Below, piece after piece: positions 15,220 to 23,054 of a DNA stretch of 37,130 nt. The position numbers and the translations under genes are program-made. The notes below the pieces were generated by a model, which was not told the origin of the DNA, did not search any database, and saw only the letters and a program-made list of their open reading frames with translations. The stretch covers positions 1 through 37,130 of the forward strand of contig JAJDTA010000124.1 in NCBI GenBank assembly GCA_022827405.1. Reading direction: 5' to 3'. This DNA is from Acidimicrobiia bacterium (GTDB lineage: Bacteria > Actinomycetota > Acidimicrobiia > Acidimicrobiales > Bin134). Within the stretch, counting starts at the first letter, position 1; each line of letters opens with the position of its first letter.

Positions 15220-16770
15220 CTAGCCGCCGAACTCCTCAAGCCAGTCCAGAGTCAGCTCCACGACATTGTCGGCATTGCAGTCCAACTCGCCGGGTGCTTC
15301 GGGATAAACCCGCACGAACTCGTTGTTCTGCACCTGCATCAGCATGAAGCAGGGCATGATGTTCTGGGTGGTGCTGTAATCGGCGGGACCCCACCACCCG
15401 TTCACGTCGAAGGACGTCAGGCTGCGGGCGGCGTCCAGCACCGCTTGGCGGGTGACGGCGTTGGGTCCGCCCTCGGCCACAATGCCGTTCACAATTTGCT
15501 CGAACAGCACCCCGTCAGCCCATGACCCTGCGGCCCAAGCCGGCGGGAACGGGTTGTCGATGGCCTCCATGAAGTCGGCTAGCTCTTGGTTGTGGTCGGT
15601 CTCGTGGAACGGGAGGAACCAAATCCACGTGTAGGTGCCCTCGATCACATCGCCGGCTTCCAGGAAACTGGGGGTATAGCAGGCAAGCTGGCACATCCAT
15701 ATCGTGCTCTCGGCGTCAAAGCCCTGGGCCTCGGCCTCACTGCGCCACTTGATCATTGACTGATCGTCAGAGCCGGAGTAGGCGAAGTTGGAGTTGGCAT
15801 CCCTCATGATCTGGATGAAGGCGCCGTATTCCGACTGGGTGGTGGACCCGCTTATGCCAGGCTCGCCGTCGATTACCACGCCGATCTCCTGGAAGGAGCG
15901 CACCTGGGGCATCGACGAGGAGATGGTGGACGGCAAGTCGTTGGGTATCAAGTAAACGCCGTTGAGATCGGGGTTGATGTTGTCCTGCAACCACTGCACG
16001 TGGCCCACCTGGCTCTGTACCGTGCGAGGGCCTGAGCCTTCATAGGGACACGCGCTGTTGGGGCGGCTGGAGGCAAAGGTCACCACCGAGCACTGGTGAG
16101 GCGGCTCGGTGGTGATGTAGGCGAAGTCGGGCACCCCGATGTCGTTGCCGTGAGCATCAGAGCAAGTCTGGAGATCGGTGGTGTCGAGGGCGAACAGCGC
16201 CGTCGTGCCCACCAGTGCGAACGCGTTTTCGCAGGCCACCAGGAACCCGTTTGTGGTCTCGGTGGGGTTGATGGCCGAGTCATGCTCAATGACCTCGATC
16301 TGGCGACACGCCAATCCGCCTTCGGAGTTCACGTGGTCGGCCCACGCCTTGACCCCGTCGATGGAGCCCTGGAACAGGCCGGGGGCCAGCGGGGAGCCGA
16401 CATCGGCCATTACCAGCACGGTGATGGTGTCGGAGGTGATCCCGATGTCGGAGGCCTCGAGGTCGACGGCCTCGCACGGATCGACCTCGGGCTCTTCGGT
16501 GGCAACCGGCTCGGCATCGGTGTCGTCCATGTCGTCGTCGCCCATGTCATCCATGTCGTCGTCCATGGAGTCATCACCCATGTCGTCATCCATCGAGTCA
16601 TCACCCATGTCATCCATGTCGTCGTCGCCCATATCATCCATGGAATCGTCGGGGGCTTCGGTCGGTGCCGCAGCAGGGGCGGAGTCGCCCGTATCGTCGT
16701 TGCCGCCGCACGACACTGCGACCAATGCGAATATGGCCAATAGGCCGATGATCCAACGGAGATGTTTCAC
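15220..16770 (-). CDS. Branched-chain amino acid/amide ABC transporter substrate-binding lipoprotein with Met/Asp-rich spacer
   Basis: The protein has 516 residues from a GTG at 16770 with AAGGGGGAA upstream; the longer track frame is not supported. A signal peptide (MKHLRWIIGLLAIFALVAVSC) ends in a lipobox with Cys21. Residues about 41-85 are almost only Asp, Met, Gly and Ser (DDSMDDMGDDDMDDMGDD), an unusual acidic spacer. The mature domain has receptor features: ITSDTITVLVMADVGSPLAPGLFQGS, SIDGVKAWADHVNSEGGLACRQIEVIEHDSAINPTET and LVACENAFALVGTTALFA. It is larger than typical Liv receptors (about 370-420 residues). It heads the operon with LivHM, LivG, LivF and a small membrane protein. Ligand not identified. 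Confidence 0.92.
   Translation of the reverse strand: MKHLRWIIGLLAIFALVAVSCGGNDDTGDSAPAAAPTEAPDDSMDDMGDDDMDDMGDDSMDDDMGDDSMDDDMDDMGDDDMDDTDAEPVATEEPEVDPCEAVDLEASDIGITSDTITVLVMADVGSPLAPGLFQGSIDGVKAWADHVNSEGGLACRQIEVIEHDSAINPTETTNGFLVACENAFALVGTTALFALDTTDLQTCSDAHGNDIGVPDFAYITTEPPHQCSVVTFASSRPNSACPYEGSGPRTVQSQVGHVQWLQDNINPDLNGVYLIPNDLPSTISSSMPQVRSFQEIGVVIDGEPGISGSTTQSEYGAFIQIMRDANSNFAYSGSDDQSMIKWRSEAEAQGFDAESTIWMCQLACYTPSFLEAGDVIEGTYTWIWFLPFHETDHNQELADFMEAIDNPFPPAWAAGSWADGVLFEQIVNGIVAEGGPNAVTRQAVLDAARSLTSFDVNGWWGPADYSTTQNIMPCFMLMQVQNNEFVRVYPEAPGELDCNADNVVELTLDWLEEFGG
16520..16650. repeat. Imperfect tandem repeat encoding the Met/Asp-rich spacer
   Basis: Bases 16541-16563 and 16604-16626 are an identical 23-mer (CCCATGTCATCCATGTCGTC plus GTC) offset by 63 bases, or 21 codons. 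The material between and around is made of related GTCGTCGTCC/ATCATCC units. All units keep the reading frame of the binding lipoprotein. Such a tract can expand or contract by slippage. Confidence 0.85.
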
Positions 16771-16881
16771 GTTTCCCCCTTCAGTGGACCGGCGCGCTCC
16801 TCTAACGGCATACCGGCTATGTAACGCGGCAGACAGTCTTACCCATGCCACCGTCCTTTTGCCACCTGCGGAAGCGCCAAG

Positions 16882-16953
16882 CTCGGGAGGGAGGACTCGA
16901 ACCCCCAATATCGGGACCAGAACCCGGTGTGTTGCCAATTACACCACTCCCGA
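16882..16953 (-). tRNA. tRNA-Gln (anticodon CTG)
   Basis: The 72-nt cloverleaf was read on the minus strand. The acceptor stem pairs TCGGGAG with CTCCCGA, with discriminator G. The D-arm has GTGTAATTGGCAAC. The anticodon stem is CCGGG with loop TTCTGGT, giving anticodon CTG (bases 16918-16920). The T-arm is GGGGG-TTCGAGT-CCTCC. The outermost anticodon-stem pair is a C-A mismatch and the variable loop has four bases. No CCA is encoded. It lies 59 bases after gltX, a fitting place because a non-discriminating GluRS would charge it. Confidence 0.93.
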
Positions 16954-16964
16954 GAGCAGCGGCC

Positions 16965-16995
16965 AGTGTACTCCCCTGCCCCCACGGGGGAGCAA
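16965..16995 (-). promoter_or_regulatory. Possible promoter for the tRNA-Gln gene
   Basis: On the minus strand a -10-like TACACT (16965-16970) ends 11 bases before the first tRNA base. A poor -35-like TTGCTC (16990-16995) sits 19 bases further upstream. A CCCCC-GT-GGGGG hairpin lies between the hexamers, so this could instead be the gltX transcript end. Weak evidence. Confidence 0.3.
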
Positions 16996-17012
16996 CGCTT
17001 AAGGCAGGAGGA

Positions 17013-18365
17013 TTAGAGCTGAGAGCGGGCCGCTCGGAGACGGCGGAGCACTTCGTCGCGGGTGAGGTGGTGCACCATGGGCTCGAAAAGTGGGGGGCCT
17101 ACTGAGCGACCGGTGACGGCGACTCGGACGGGGGCCTGCGACTTGGAGCGGTTGACGCCGTGGGCCTCGCCAGCGGCGAATACGGCGTCTTTGACCGATT
17201 CGGGGTCCCACGGGCAGTCGGTGAGCGCCGCGATGGTGGTGTCGAGGATTTCGGCGGCGGCTTTGCCCCGCACTACCGCCTTGTCCCACGACTGACCGTC
17301 GATGATGGGCTCGGCGAGAAAGAGCCAGTCCACTTGGGGAACGATGCCTTCGAGGGTGCGGAGCTTCTCCTGCACCAGCGGGGCCATGGCGGCAATTACT
17401 TCGGGGCGGTAGCGCTCGAGGGACCAGGGCACGTCATCGCCAGCCAGGTGGGGTTCGAGGGCGGCTAGGAACGCTTCGGGGTCGAGCTCGCGGATGTATA
17501 CGCCGTTGAAGTGCTCCAGCTTGGCGATGTCGAAGAACGCCGGTGCCTTGTTCACGTCTTCCAGCCGGAACTGCTCGATGATTTCAGCCATGGGCCGGAT
17601 TTCCACGCCGTCACGGGGGCCCCAGCCCAAAAGGGCCAGGTAGTTGGCCATCGCCTGAGCCAAGAATCCCTGTTTCCGGTAACTCTCCAGCGACACGTCA
17701 TCGCGGCGCTTGGACAGCTTCTTGCGCTGCTCGTTCACAAGCAGCGGCAGGTGGGCATAGACCGGCGGCGTCGCCCCCAGCGCCTCGGCCACCAGCACAG
17801 CCCGGGGCGTGCTCGACAGAAGGTCCTCGCCTCGGATGGCGTGGGTGATGGCCATGTCGGCGTCGTCCACTGCGTTGGCCAGCACGAAGGTGGGCGAGCC
17901 ATCGGAGCGCCAGATCACAAAGTCGCCCAGCTGGGCGTGGTCCACGGCCACCTCGCCTCGCACCACGTCGTCTATCACCGTGGTCCCCTCCGGGGTGCGG
18001 AAACGCACCGCCCGGCCGTCGGCCATCTCGGAACCGGGCACCTCGTTGTCGTTGGCGTCGCACAGGTAGGCCTGGCCATCATTCAGCAACTGCTGGACGG
18101 CTTGTCGGTGACGCTCCCGGCGCTCAGACTGGTAGTACGGACCCTCGTCGTAGTCGATACCCAACCACGCCAGGTATTCGAAGATGGCGTCGGTCAACTC
18201 GGGGCGGTTGCGGTTCTCATCGGTGTCTTCGATCCTCAGCACCATGGTGCCACTGGTGGAACGGGCGTAGAGCCAGTTGAACAGGGCCGTTCTCGCCGAG
18301 CCGACATGGAGGTAGCCGGTGGGCGACGGCGCGAACCGTACCCGAGGCTTGTCGGCCGAACTCAC
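17013..18365 (-). CDS. gltX: Glutamyl-tRNA synthetase (short form)
   Basis: The protein has 450 residues. The class I signature is FAPSPTGYLHVGSARTALFNWL, with HVGS (residues 20-23) as the HIGH motif; KLSKR (about 216-220) is the KMSKS motif. It ligates glutamate to tRNA-Glu and, in bacteria lacking GlnRS, also to tRNA-Gln for later amidation by GatCAB. It is shorter than most actinobacterial GluRS (about 490). The segment after QQLLNDGQAYLCDANDNEVPG goes straight to GRAVRFRTPEG, skipping the roughly 25-30 residues that often carry a Cys-rich or loop insertion. It overlaps the upstream unknown gene by four bases (ATGA) and is followed by a tRNA-Gln gene, so the cluster is coherent. Confidence 0.96.
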   Translation of the reverse strand: MSSADKPRVRFAPSPTGYLHVGSARTALFNWLYARSTSGTMVLRIEDTDENRNRPELTDAIFEYLAWLGIDYDEGPYYQSERRERHRQAVQQLLNDGQAYLCDANDNEVPGSEMADGRAVRFRTPEGTTVIDDVVRGEVAVDHAQLGDFVIWRSDGSPTFVLANAVDDADMAITHAIRGEDLLSSTPRAVLVAEALGATPPVYAHLPLLVNEQRKKLSKRRDDVSLESYRKQGFLAQAMANYLALLGWGPRDGVEIRPMAEIIEQFRLEDVNKAPAFFDIAKLEHFNGVYIRELDPEAFLAALEPHLAGDDVPWSLERYRPEVIAAMAPLVQEKLRTLEGIVPQVDWLFLAEPIIDGQSWDKAVVRGKAAAEILDTTIAALTDCPWDPESVKDAVFAAGEAHGVNRSKSQAPVRVAVTGRSVGPPLFEPMVHHLTRDEVLRRLRAARSQL

Positions 18366-18886
18366 TGGTGGGTCAGCAGCGAGGATATGTCGGCGGCACA
18401 GGCGGCTTCGATCTCATTGGGAGGCATCCGCAGTACCGACTCAGGCACCAGATCCACTAGGTGCCGGGCCTCGGCATAGTGGTGGGGGTGGCTGACGCCG
18501 GCGAAGAGCTCCTTGCGCCAGGCCACCAGCGACTCGTCGGGACCAGGGGGAAGGAATCCGAACACCCGGAAAGCCACCTCCAGGTCTGCGGCTACTGGAG
18601 CCCGCCCGAATGAGGCCGCCCGCTTCAGGGCCACGCCCACGCAGCCGGCGATGGCATCGTCGGCGTGCTCCCCCGGGCCCAGCAGCAGTTGGCCCTCGAA
18701 ACGGCGAGCCAGCCGAAGGGCATAGCCCTGGTCGGGTCCGGGTATTCCCAGCCCAGCGCCTGTCGGCTGCCCATTGGTCAGCTCCGCCGGCCGGTTGGCC
18801 ACCCACGGTTGGGGCCGCCGCGGCGGCGAGACATAGTGGCGGTTGGCCACCGCGGTGTCATTGGGCACATAGTCAGGTGCGGCCAT
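18362..18886 (-). CDS. Conserved-looking protein of unknown function between cimA and gltX
   Basis: The protein has 174 residues from ATG 18886, which has GAGG six bases upstream; an ATG at 18892 is too close to that site, and the track start is earlier still. The N-terminus is Pro/Arg-rich (HYVSPPRRPQPWVANRPAEL). The rest is helical with GYALRLARRFEGQLLLGPGEHADDAIAGCVGVALKRA and a His pair, SHPHHYAEARHLVDLVP. No signal peptide or membrane segment. It overlaps the cimA stop by 14 bases and gltX by four, so it is translated within this operon. I do not recognise the family and make no functional claim. Confidence 0.78.
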   Translation of the reverse strand: MAAPDYVPNDTAVANRHYVSPPRRPQPWVANRPAELTNGQPTGAGLGIPGPDQGYALRLARRFEGQLLLGPGEHADDAIAGCVGVALKRAASFGRAPVAADLEVAFRVFGFLPPGPDESLVAWRKELFAGVSHPHHYAEARHLVDLVPESVLRMPPNEIEAACAADISSLLTHQ

Positions 18887-20517
18887 TTTCATCCTCGCTG
18901 TGGAGCAGTCCATAGACCAGGCTGTCAACCAAAGCCTGCCAACTGGCTTCCACGATGTTGGTAGACACCCCGATGGTGGTCCAAACCCGGTCGCCGTTGG
19001 TGGAGTCGATGATCACCCGGGTCACCGCCGCGGTGCCCGCCGCGGTGTCCAGCACCCGCACCTTGTAGTCGATGAGGGAGATCGACCGGAACGCCGGATA
19101 CCGGTCGCCCATGGCCAGCATCAATGCGGCGTGCAAGGCATTGACCGGGCCGTTGCCCTCCCCTGTGGCCACCATGCGCTCGCCCCCCACGTGGAGCTTC
19201 ACCGTGGCCTCGGTTTCCATCTCCACCGCCACTTCGTTCCAGGCCCGCGCCCCGGTGCCCGAACGGTGCTCGGTGCCCACCTTAAACGACTCCAGCTCGA
19301 AATACGGCTGCTTCCATCCCGATGCCCCCCGCATCAGCAGTTCCAGGGAGGCGTCGGCCACCTCGAAGTGGTATCCCGCGTGCTCCAGCTTCTTGAGGGT
19401 GTCCACGATTTCGCCGATCGCCTTGCCGTCGAGATCGAGACCCAGCTCCTCAGCCTTGAGCTCCACTGTCGAGCGTCCGGCCATCTCCGATACGACGAAC
19501 CGGGTGCCGTTGCCCACCGCGGCGGGGTTGATGTGCTCGTAAGCGTCGGGGCGGCGGGCGATGGCGCTGGTGTGGAGGCCCGCCTTGTGGGCGAAGGCCG
19601 ACGATCCCACGTAGGCCTGCTGGGGGTCGGGCGTGAAGTTCACTAACTCAGCCACGTGGTGCGACACCGCAGTGAGGCGCTCCAGCCGATCGGGAGGAAC
19701 CGTCACCACCCCCCATCTTCAGGCTGAGGTTGGCGATGATGGGCACCAGATTGCAGTTGCCGGTCCGCTCGCCGTACCCGTTGATGGTGCCTTGCACCTG
19801 GATGGCCCCGGCTCTTACTCCGGCCAGGGCATTGGCCACTCCGCATCCAGTGTCGTCGTGGAGATGGACTCCTACCGGCGTGTCCAGGTAGTCGACCACC
19901 GCACCCACAACGTCTTCCACCCGGGTCGGCAGCGATCCCCCGTTGGTATCGCACAGCACCAGCCGCTCGGCTCCAGCTATCGCGGCCGCTTCGAGCACCG
20001 CCAAGCTGTATTCCCGGTTGTCTTGGTAGCCGTCGAAGAAGTGCTCGGCGTCGAAGAACACCCGCATACCGTTCTCTTTCAAGAACCGCACCGAGTCGGC
20101 CACCATAGCCACCCCCTCATCCAGGGTGGTCCGCAGGGCTTCCACCACGTGGTAGTCCCAGCACTTGCCCACGATGCAGGCCACTTCGGTGCCCGAGGCG
20201 GCCAGATTGGCCAAGGTGAGATCCTCATCGGTGCGCCCCTTCACCTTTCGGGTGGAGCCGAAGGCCACCAGGGTGCTGGTCTTCAGGGCCAACTCATCGC
20301 GGGCCCGGGCGAAGAACTCGTCGTCTTTGGGATTGGAGCCCGGCCAGCCGCCCTCGATGTAGTGGACGCCGAGGGAGTCGAGCTGGCGGGCAATGCGGAG
20401 CTTGTCCTCCACGGTGAGGGAGATCCCCTCAAGCTGGCTCCCGTCGCGAAGGGTTGTGTCGTAGATCTCTACGGAGGCAGGCAGGGACCGGGGACCGGCC
20501 GCGTCAACGGTCGACAT
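18873..20517 (-). CDS. cimA: (R)-citramalate synthase CimA, reading frame split by one extra base
   Basis: The gene is split over two overlapping track frames. The N-terminal part (from ATG 20517, MSTVDAAGPRSLPASVEIYDTTLRDGSQLEGISL) has the DRE-TIM catalytic barrel, with LRDG and the metal-binding VHLHDDTGCGVANAL and INGYGERTGNCNLVPII. The C-terminal part (PPDRLERLTAVSHHVAELVNFTPDPQQAYVGSSAFAHKAGLH onward) has the barrel end and the LeuA-type regulatory domain. The family continues LKMG... PP.RL without a break. Here that needs one base removed from the G6 run at 19709-19714, giving LKMGVVTVPPDRLERL. The enzyme would condense pyruvate and acetyl-CoA to citramalate for isoleucine synthesis using LeuCD and LeuB. 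The upstream ilvE overlaps by 14 bases. Whether the break is real, an assembly error or a slippage site is open. Confidence 0.88.
19709..19714 (-). other. Homopolymer at the cimA frameshift
   Basis: Six consecutive C on the plus strand (G6 in the coding sense, AAGATGGGGGGTGGTGAC). Losing one G restores a single frame through the conserved LKMG-to-PPDRL junction, so this is the most economical site of the shift. Confidence 0.75.
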
Positions 20518-21424
20518 GCTCGTTCCAATGCCGATATTGGGCCTGTCGGCCCCGCACCGCGTCTTGGAACACCTCTTGGATCTTGCGGGTGATGGGACCG
20601 GGGTCGCCGATCTCTCGGTCGTCCACCGAGCGGATGGGCACCACCTCGGCCGCGGTCCCCGACAAGAAGGCCTCGTCGGCCAGATAAAGATCGCTGCGCA
20701 GCAGGTTGTCGGCCACATAAGGAATGCCCAGATCGCTGGCCATCGTTCGGATGGCATCCTGGGTGATCCCCTCCAACGCCCCCACCGAGGTGGGCGGGGT
20801 GATGATGGTGCCGTCGCGCACCACGAACAGATTCTCGCCGGTGCACTCGCTGACATAGCCCTGAGGCGACAACAAGATGGCTTCGTCGTAGCCGGCCTTC
20901 ACCGCCTGAACCTTGGCCAGCTGGCTGTTGATGTAATTCCCACAGCCCTTGGCCGCAGTGGGCATGGAGTTGGGGTCGTGGCGCTGCCAAGAGCTGACCA
21001 TCAGCCGAACGCCGTTCCTGATCCCCTCATCGCCCAAATATGCGCCCCAAGGCCACACCGCGATAGCCACGTTCACCTCGCACGACAGCGGGTTCAGGCC
21101 CATCTCGCCGTAGCCCAGGTAGGCTAGCGGACGGATGTAGCCGCTCATCACGTTGTTGACCCGCACGGTCTCTTTGGTGGCGGCCACCAGCTCCTCCACC
21201 GTGTAGGGAATGTCGATCTGGAGGACTTTGGCGCTGGCGAACAGCCGTTTGATGTGAGGGGTGAGCCGGAACACGGCAGCGCCCTCGTCGGTCTCATAGG
21301 CTCGGATGCCCTCGAATACGCCGTTGCCGTAGTGGAGCGTGTGGGTGAGCACATGCACGGTGGCGTCAGCCCAGTCCACCAGTTCGCCATCCATCCACAC
21401 CTTCTCCGTGGTCTCGATAGGCAT
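20504..21424 (-). CDS. ilvE: Branched-chain amino acid aminotransferase
   Basis: The protein has 306 residues, the usual length of class IV IlvE. Features are VHVLTHTLHYGNGVFEGIRAYETDEG near the N-terminus, YIRPLAYLGYGEMGLNP, the PLP-lysine region AKGCGNYINSQLAK and the class IV signature DEAILLSPQGYVSECTGENLFVVRDG. EGITQDAIRTMASDLG and DEAFLSGTAAEVVPI follow. It transfers amino groups between glutamate and the 2-keto acids of leucine, isoleucine and valine in the cytoplasm. An AAGGA site lies about ten bases before the ATG. It sits between leuB (46 bases upstream) and cimA (14-base overlap), matching its shared use by all three pathways. Confidence 0.96.
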   Translation of the reverse strand: MPIETTEKVWMDGELVDWADATVHVLTHTLHYGNGVFEGIRAYETDEGAAVFRLTPHIKRLFASAKVLQIDIPYTVEELVAATKETVRVNNVMSGYIRPLAYLGYGEMGLNPLSCEVNVAIAVWPWGAYLGDEGIRNGVRLMVSSWQRHDPNSMPTAAKGCGNYINSQLAKVQAVKAGYDEAILLSPQGYVSECTGENLFVVRDGTIITPPTSVGALEGITQDAIRTMASDLGIPYVADNLLRSDLYLADEAFLSGTAAEVVPIRSVDDREIGDPGPITRKIQEVFQDAVRGRQAQYRHWNEHVDR

Positions 21425-21470
21425 CGTGCTCAGTTCCTTTCCGGATTCACTGCTTCGCTATTCGACGGAC

Positions 21471-22451
21471 CTACACCCGCTCGGCGATGGCATCGCCGAT
21501 TTCGGTGGTGGTCCCATATTGAGTTGTCGGGTCGGCGCAGGCAGCCCGAATCCGGCTGGCGGCGTCGGTCTCGCCCAGGAACTCAACCATCATCGCGGCC
21601 GACAAAATCGCGGCGGTGGGGTTGGCCCGGCCGGTTCCCACAATATCGGGTGCGGAGCCGTGAACCGGCTCAAACATCGACGGCCCGGTGCGATCGGGGT
21701 TCAGGTTGGCCGAGGCGGCCAGCCCAATGCCACCGGAGACCGCCCCGCCGAGATCGGTGAGGATGTCGCCGAACAGGTTGTCGGTCACGATCACGTCGTA
21801 GCTCTTGGGATCCTCCACAAAGTAGATGCAGGCGGCGTCCACGTGGTTGTAGGCGGTGGCCACGTCGGGATAGTCCTCGGCCACTTCGTTGAACGTCCGC
21901 TCCCATAGGTCGCCGGCGAAGGTCAACACATTGGTCTTGTGCACCAGGGTGAGGTGGCGGCCTGGACGGCTGCGGGCCAACTCGAAGGCGTAGCGCACGC
22001 AGCGCTCCACCCCGAAGCGAGTGTTGACCGATCCCTGGGTGGCCACTTCGTGAGGGGTGAAGCGGCGCAGGAACCCGCCCTCGCCGGCGTAGGTGCCCTC
22101 GGTGTTCTCCCGGATCACCTCGAATTCAAAGGAGCCGTCGGGGTCCCGGAACGGACGGCGGTTCACGTATAGGTCGAGCTCGAAGCGCATCCGCAGCAAC
22201 AGGCCCCGCTCGATGACACCGGGGGGAACGTCGGGAGTCCCCACCGCCCCCACGTAGAGGGCGTCCAGTCCCCGCCACTCCTCCATGATCTCGTCGGTCA
22301 GCACGGTGCCGTCCCGCAAATAGCGAGCACCTCCGAGGTCGTAGGTCACCGTGTCGAGCTCCACGCCGGCCGCGGACAGCACCTTCAGGCCCTCGGCGAC
22401 GACCTCTGGACCTATTCCGTCGCCGCCAACAACTCCAATAACGTGGGCCAT
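21471..22451 (-). CDS. leuB: 3-isopropylmalate dehydrogenase
   Basis: The protein has 326 residues. It shows the isopropylmalate/isocitrate dehydrogenase start IGVVGGDGIGPEVVAEGLKVL, arginine-rich substrate segments (LLLRMRFELDLYVNRRPFRDP), VIRENTEGTYAGEGG, the catalytic Lys in LVHKTNVLTFAGDLW, metal-binding aspartates in IVTDNLFGDILTDLGG, and EPVHGSAPDIVGTGRANPTAAILSAAMM. It oxidises and decarboxylates 3-isopropylmalate with NAD, and the citramalate-derived analogue in the CimA route. It is first in the minus-strand operon leuB-ilvE-cimA-unknown-gltX and divergent from greA. TATTCT lies eight bases before its ATG and no ribosome site is visible, so it may be leaderless. Confidence 0.96.
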   Translation of the reverse strand: MAHVIGVVGGDGIGPEVVAEGLKVLSAAGVELDTVTYDLGGARYLRDGTVLTDEIMEEWRGLDALYVGAVGTPDVPPGVIERGLLLRMRFELDLYVNRRPFRDPDGSFEFEVIRENTEGTYAGEGGFLRRFTPHEVATQGSVNTRFGVERCVRYAFELARSRPGRHLTLVHKTNVLTFAGDLWERTFNEVAEDYPDVATAYNHVDAACIYFVEDPKSYDVIVTDNLFGDILTDLGGAVSGGIGLAASANLNPDRTGPSMFEPVHGSAPDIVGTGRANPTAAILSAAMMVEFLGETDAASRIRAACADPTTQYGTTTEIGDAIAERV

Positions 22452-22459
22452 GGCCCATC

Positions 22460-22465
22460 AGAATA
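22460..22465 (-). promoter_or_regulatory. -10-like box of leuB (possibly leaderless)
   Basis: TATTCT on the minus strand ends eight bases before the leuB ATG at 22451, leaving no room for a ribosome site if used. No convincing -35 element is seen. Confidence 0.4.
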
Positions 22466-22493
22466 CGAATACGGCGACTCCTAAAGCGAACAC

Positions 22494-22499
22494 TAAACT
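22494..22499 (+). promoter_or_regulatory. -10-like box of greA (possibly leaderless)
   Basis: TAAACT ends eight bases before the greA ATG at 22508. No Shine-Dalgarno sequence lies between it and the ATG. The -35 region is poor. Confidence 0.35.
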
Positions 22500-22507
22500 T
22501 GTTAGCT

Positions 22508-22981
22508 ATGCCGGAAACCCATGAACTGTCGCAGACGGCATACGACCGTTTGAACGCCGAGTTCGAGCAGCTCACCACAGTGGGGCGGGTGGACATCGCC
22601 CGCAAGATCGAAGCAGCCCGCGAACTGGGCGATCTGAGCGAGAACGGCGACTACCACGCAGCCAAAGACGAGCAGGGGAAGATGGAGACCCGAATCGCCC
22701 AGCTCGGCGCGCTGCTGAGGAATTGCCGGATCGTTGAGGCGGTCGACGGGACCACGGTTGCGGTGGGGTCGGTGGTTACCGTGGCCCACGACGGCGACCC
22801 CGACGACGTTGAGACCTATCTGGTGGGATCAATCGAGGAGCGCCACGACGGCCTCGACGTGATCTCCCCCGCCTCTCCGATGGGGGCGGCCATCATCGGG
22901 GCCAGCGTCGGCGACACCGTGTCGTTCGATAGCCCCGCAGGCGGGACTCTTTCGGTCCAAGTCGTTTCCCTTGAGCAGTAG
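22508..22981 (+). CDS. greA: Transcription elongation factor GreA
   Basis: The protein has 157 residues, the standard length. The N-terminal coiled coil includes LSQTAYDRLNAEFEQLT and the conserved tip ELGDLSENGDYHAAKDEQGKMETRIAQL, whose acidic residues enter the RNA polymerase secondary channel. The C-terminal FKBP-like domain has SVVTVAHDGD, ISPASPMGAAIIGASVGDTVSFDSPAG. GreA stimulates cleavage of backtracked RNA to rescue stalled polymerase. It is divergent from leuB; the ATG at 22508 is preferred over an upstream TTG. Its last codons are duplicated 67 bases downstream. Confidence 0.97.
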   Translation: MPETHELSQTAYDRLNAEFEQLTTVGRVDIARKIEAARELGDLSENGDYHAAKDEQGKMETRIAQLGALLRNCRIVEAVDGTTVAVGSVVTVAHDGDPDDVETYLVGSIEERHDGLDVISPASPMGAAIIGASVGDTVSFDSPAGGTLSVQVVSLEQ

Positions 22982-23054
22982 CGGCGCCTTGAACGGCAAA
23001 GGCGACCTCCCCCAAAGACCAGGTCGGACGGTCCCCCTTGAGCAGTAGCGGCGC
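22968..23054 (+). repeat. 20-bp direct repeat over the greA stop and the hydrolase start
   Basis: CCCTTGAGCAGTAGCGGCGC occurs at 22968-22987, covering the last greA codons and stop. It occurs again, identical, at 23035-23054, covering the TTG start of the next gene. The 47 bases between hold no gene. It looks like a local duplication of the greA end. Confidence 0.85.

Noticed and set aside
16178-17002. Plus-strand ORF rich in MSSS repeats
   Set aside because: It is the complement of the Met/Asp repeat tract and runs across the tRNA gene.
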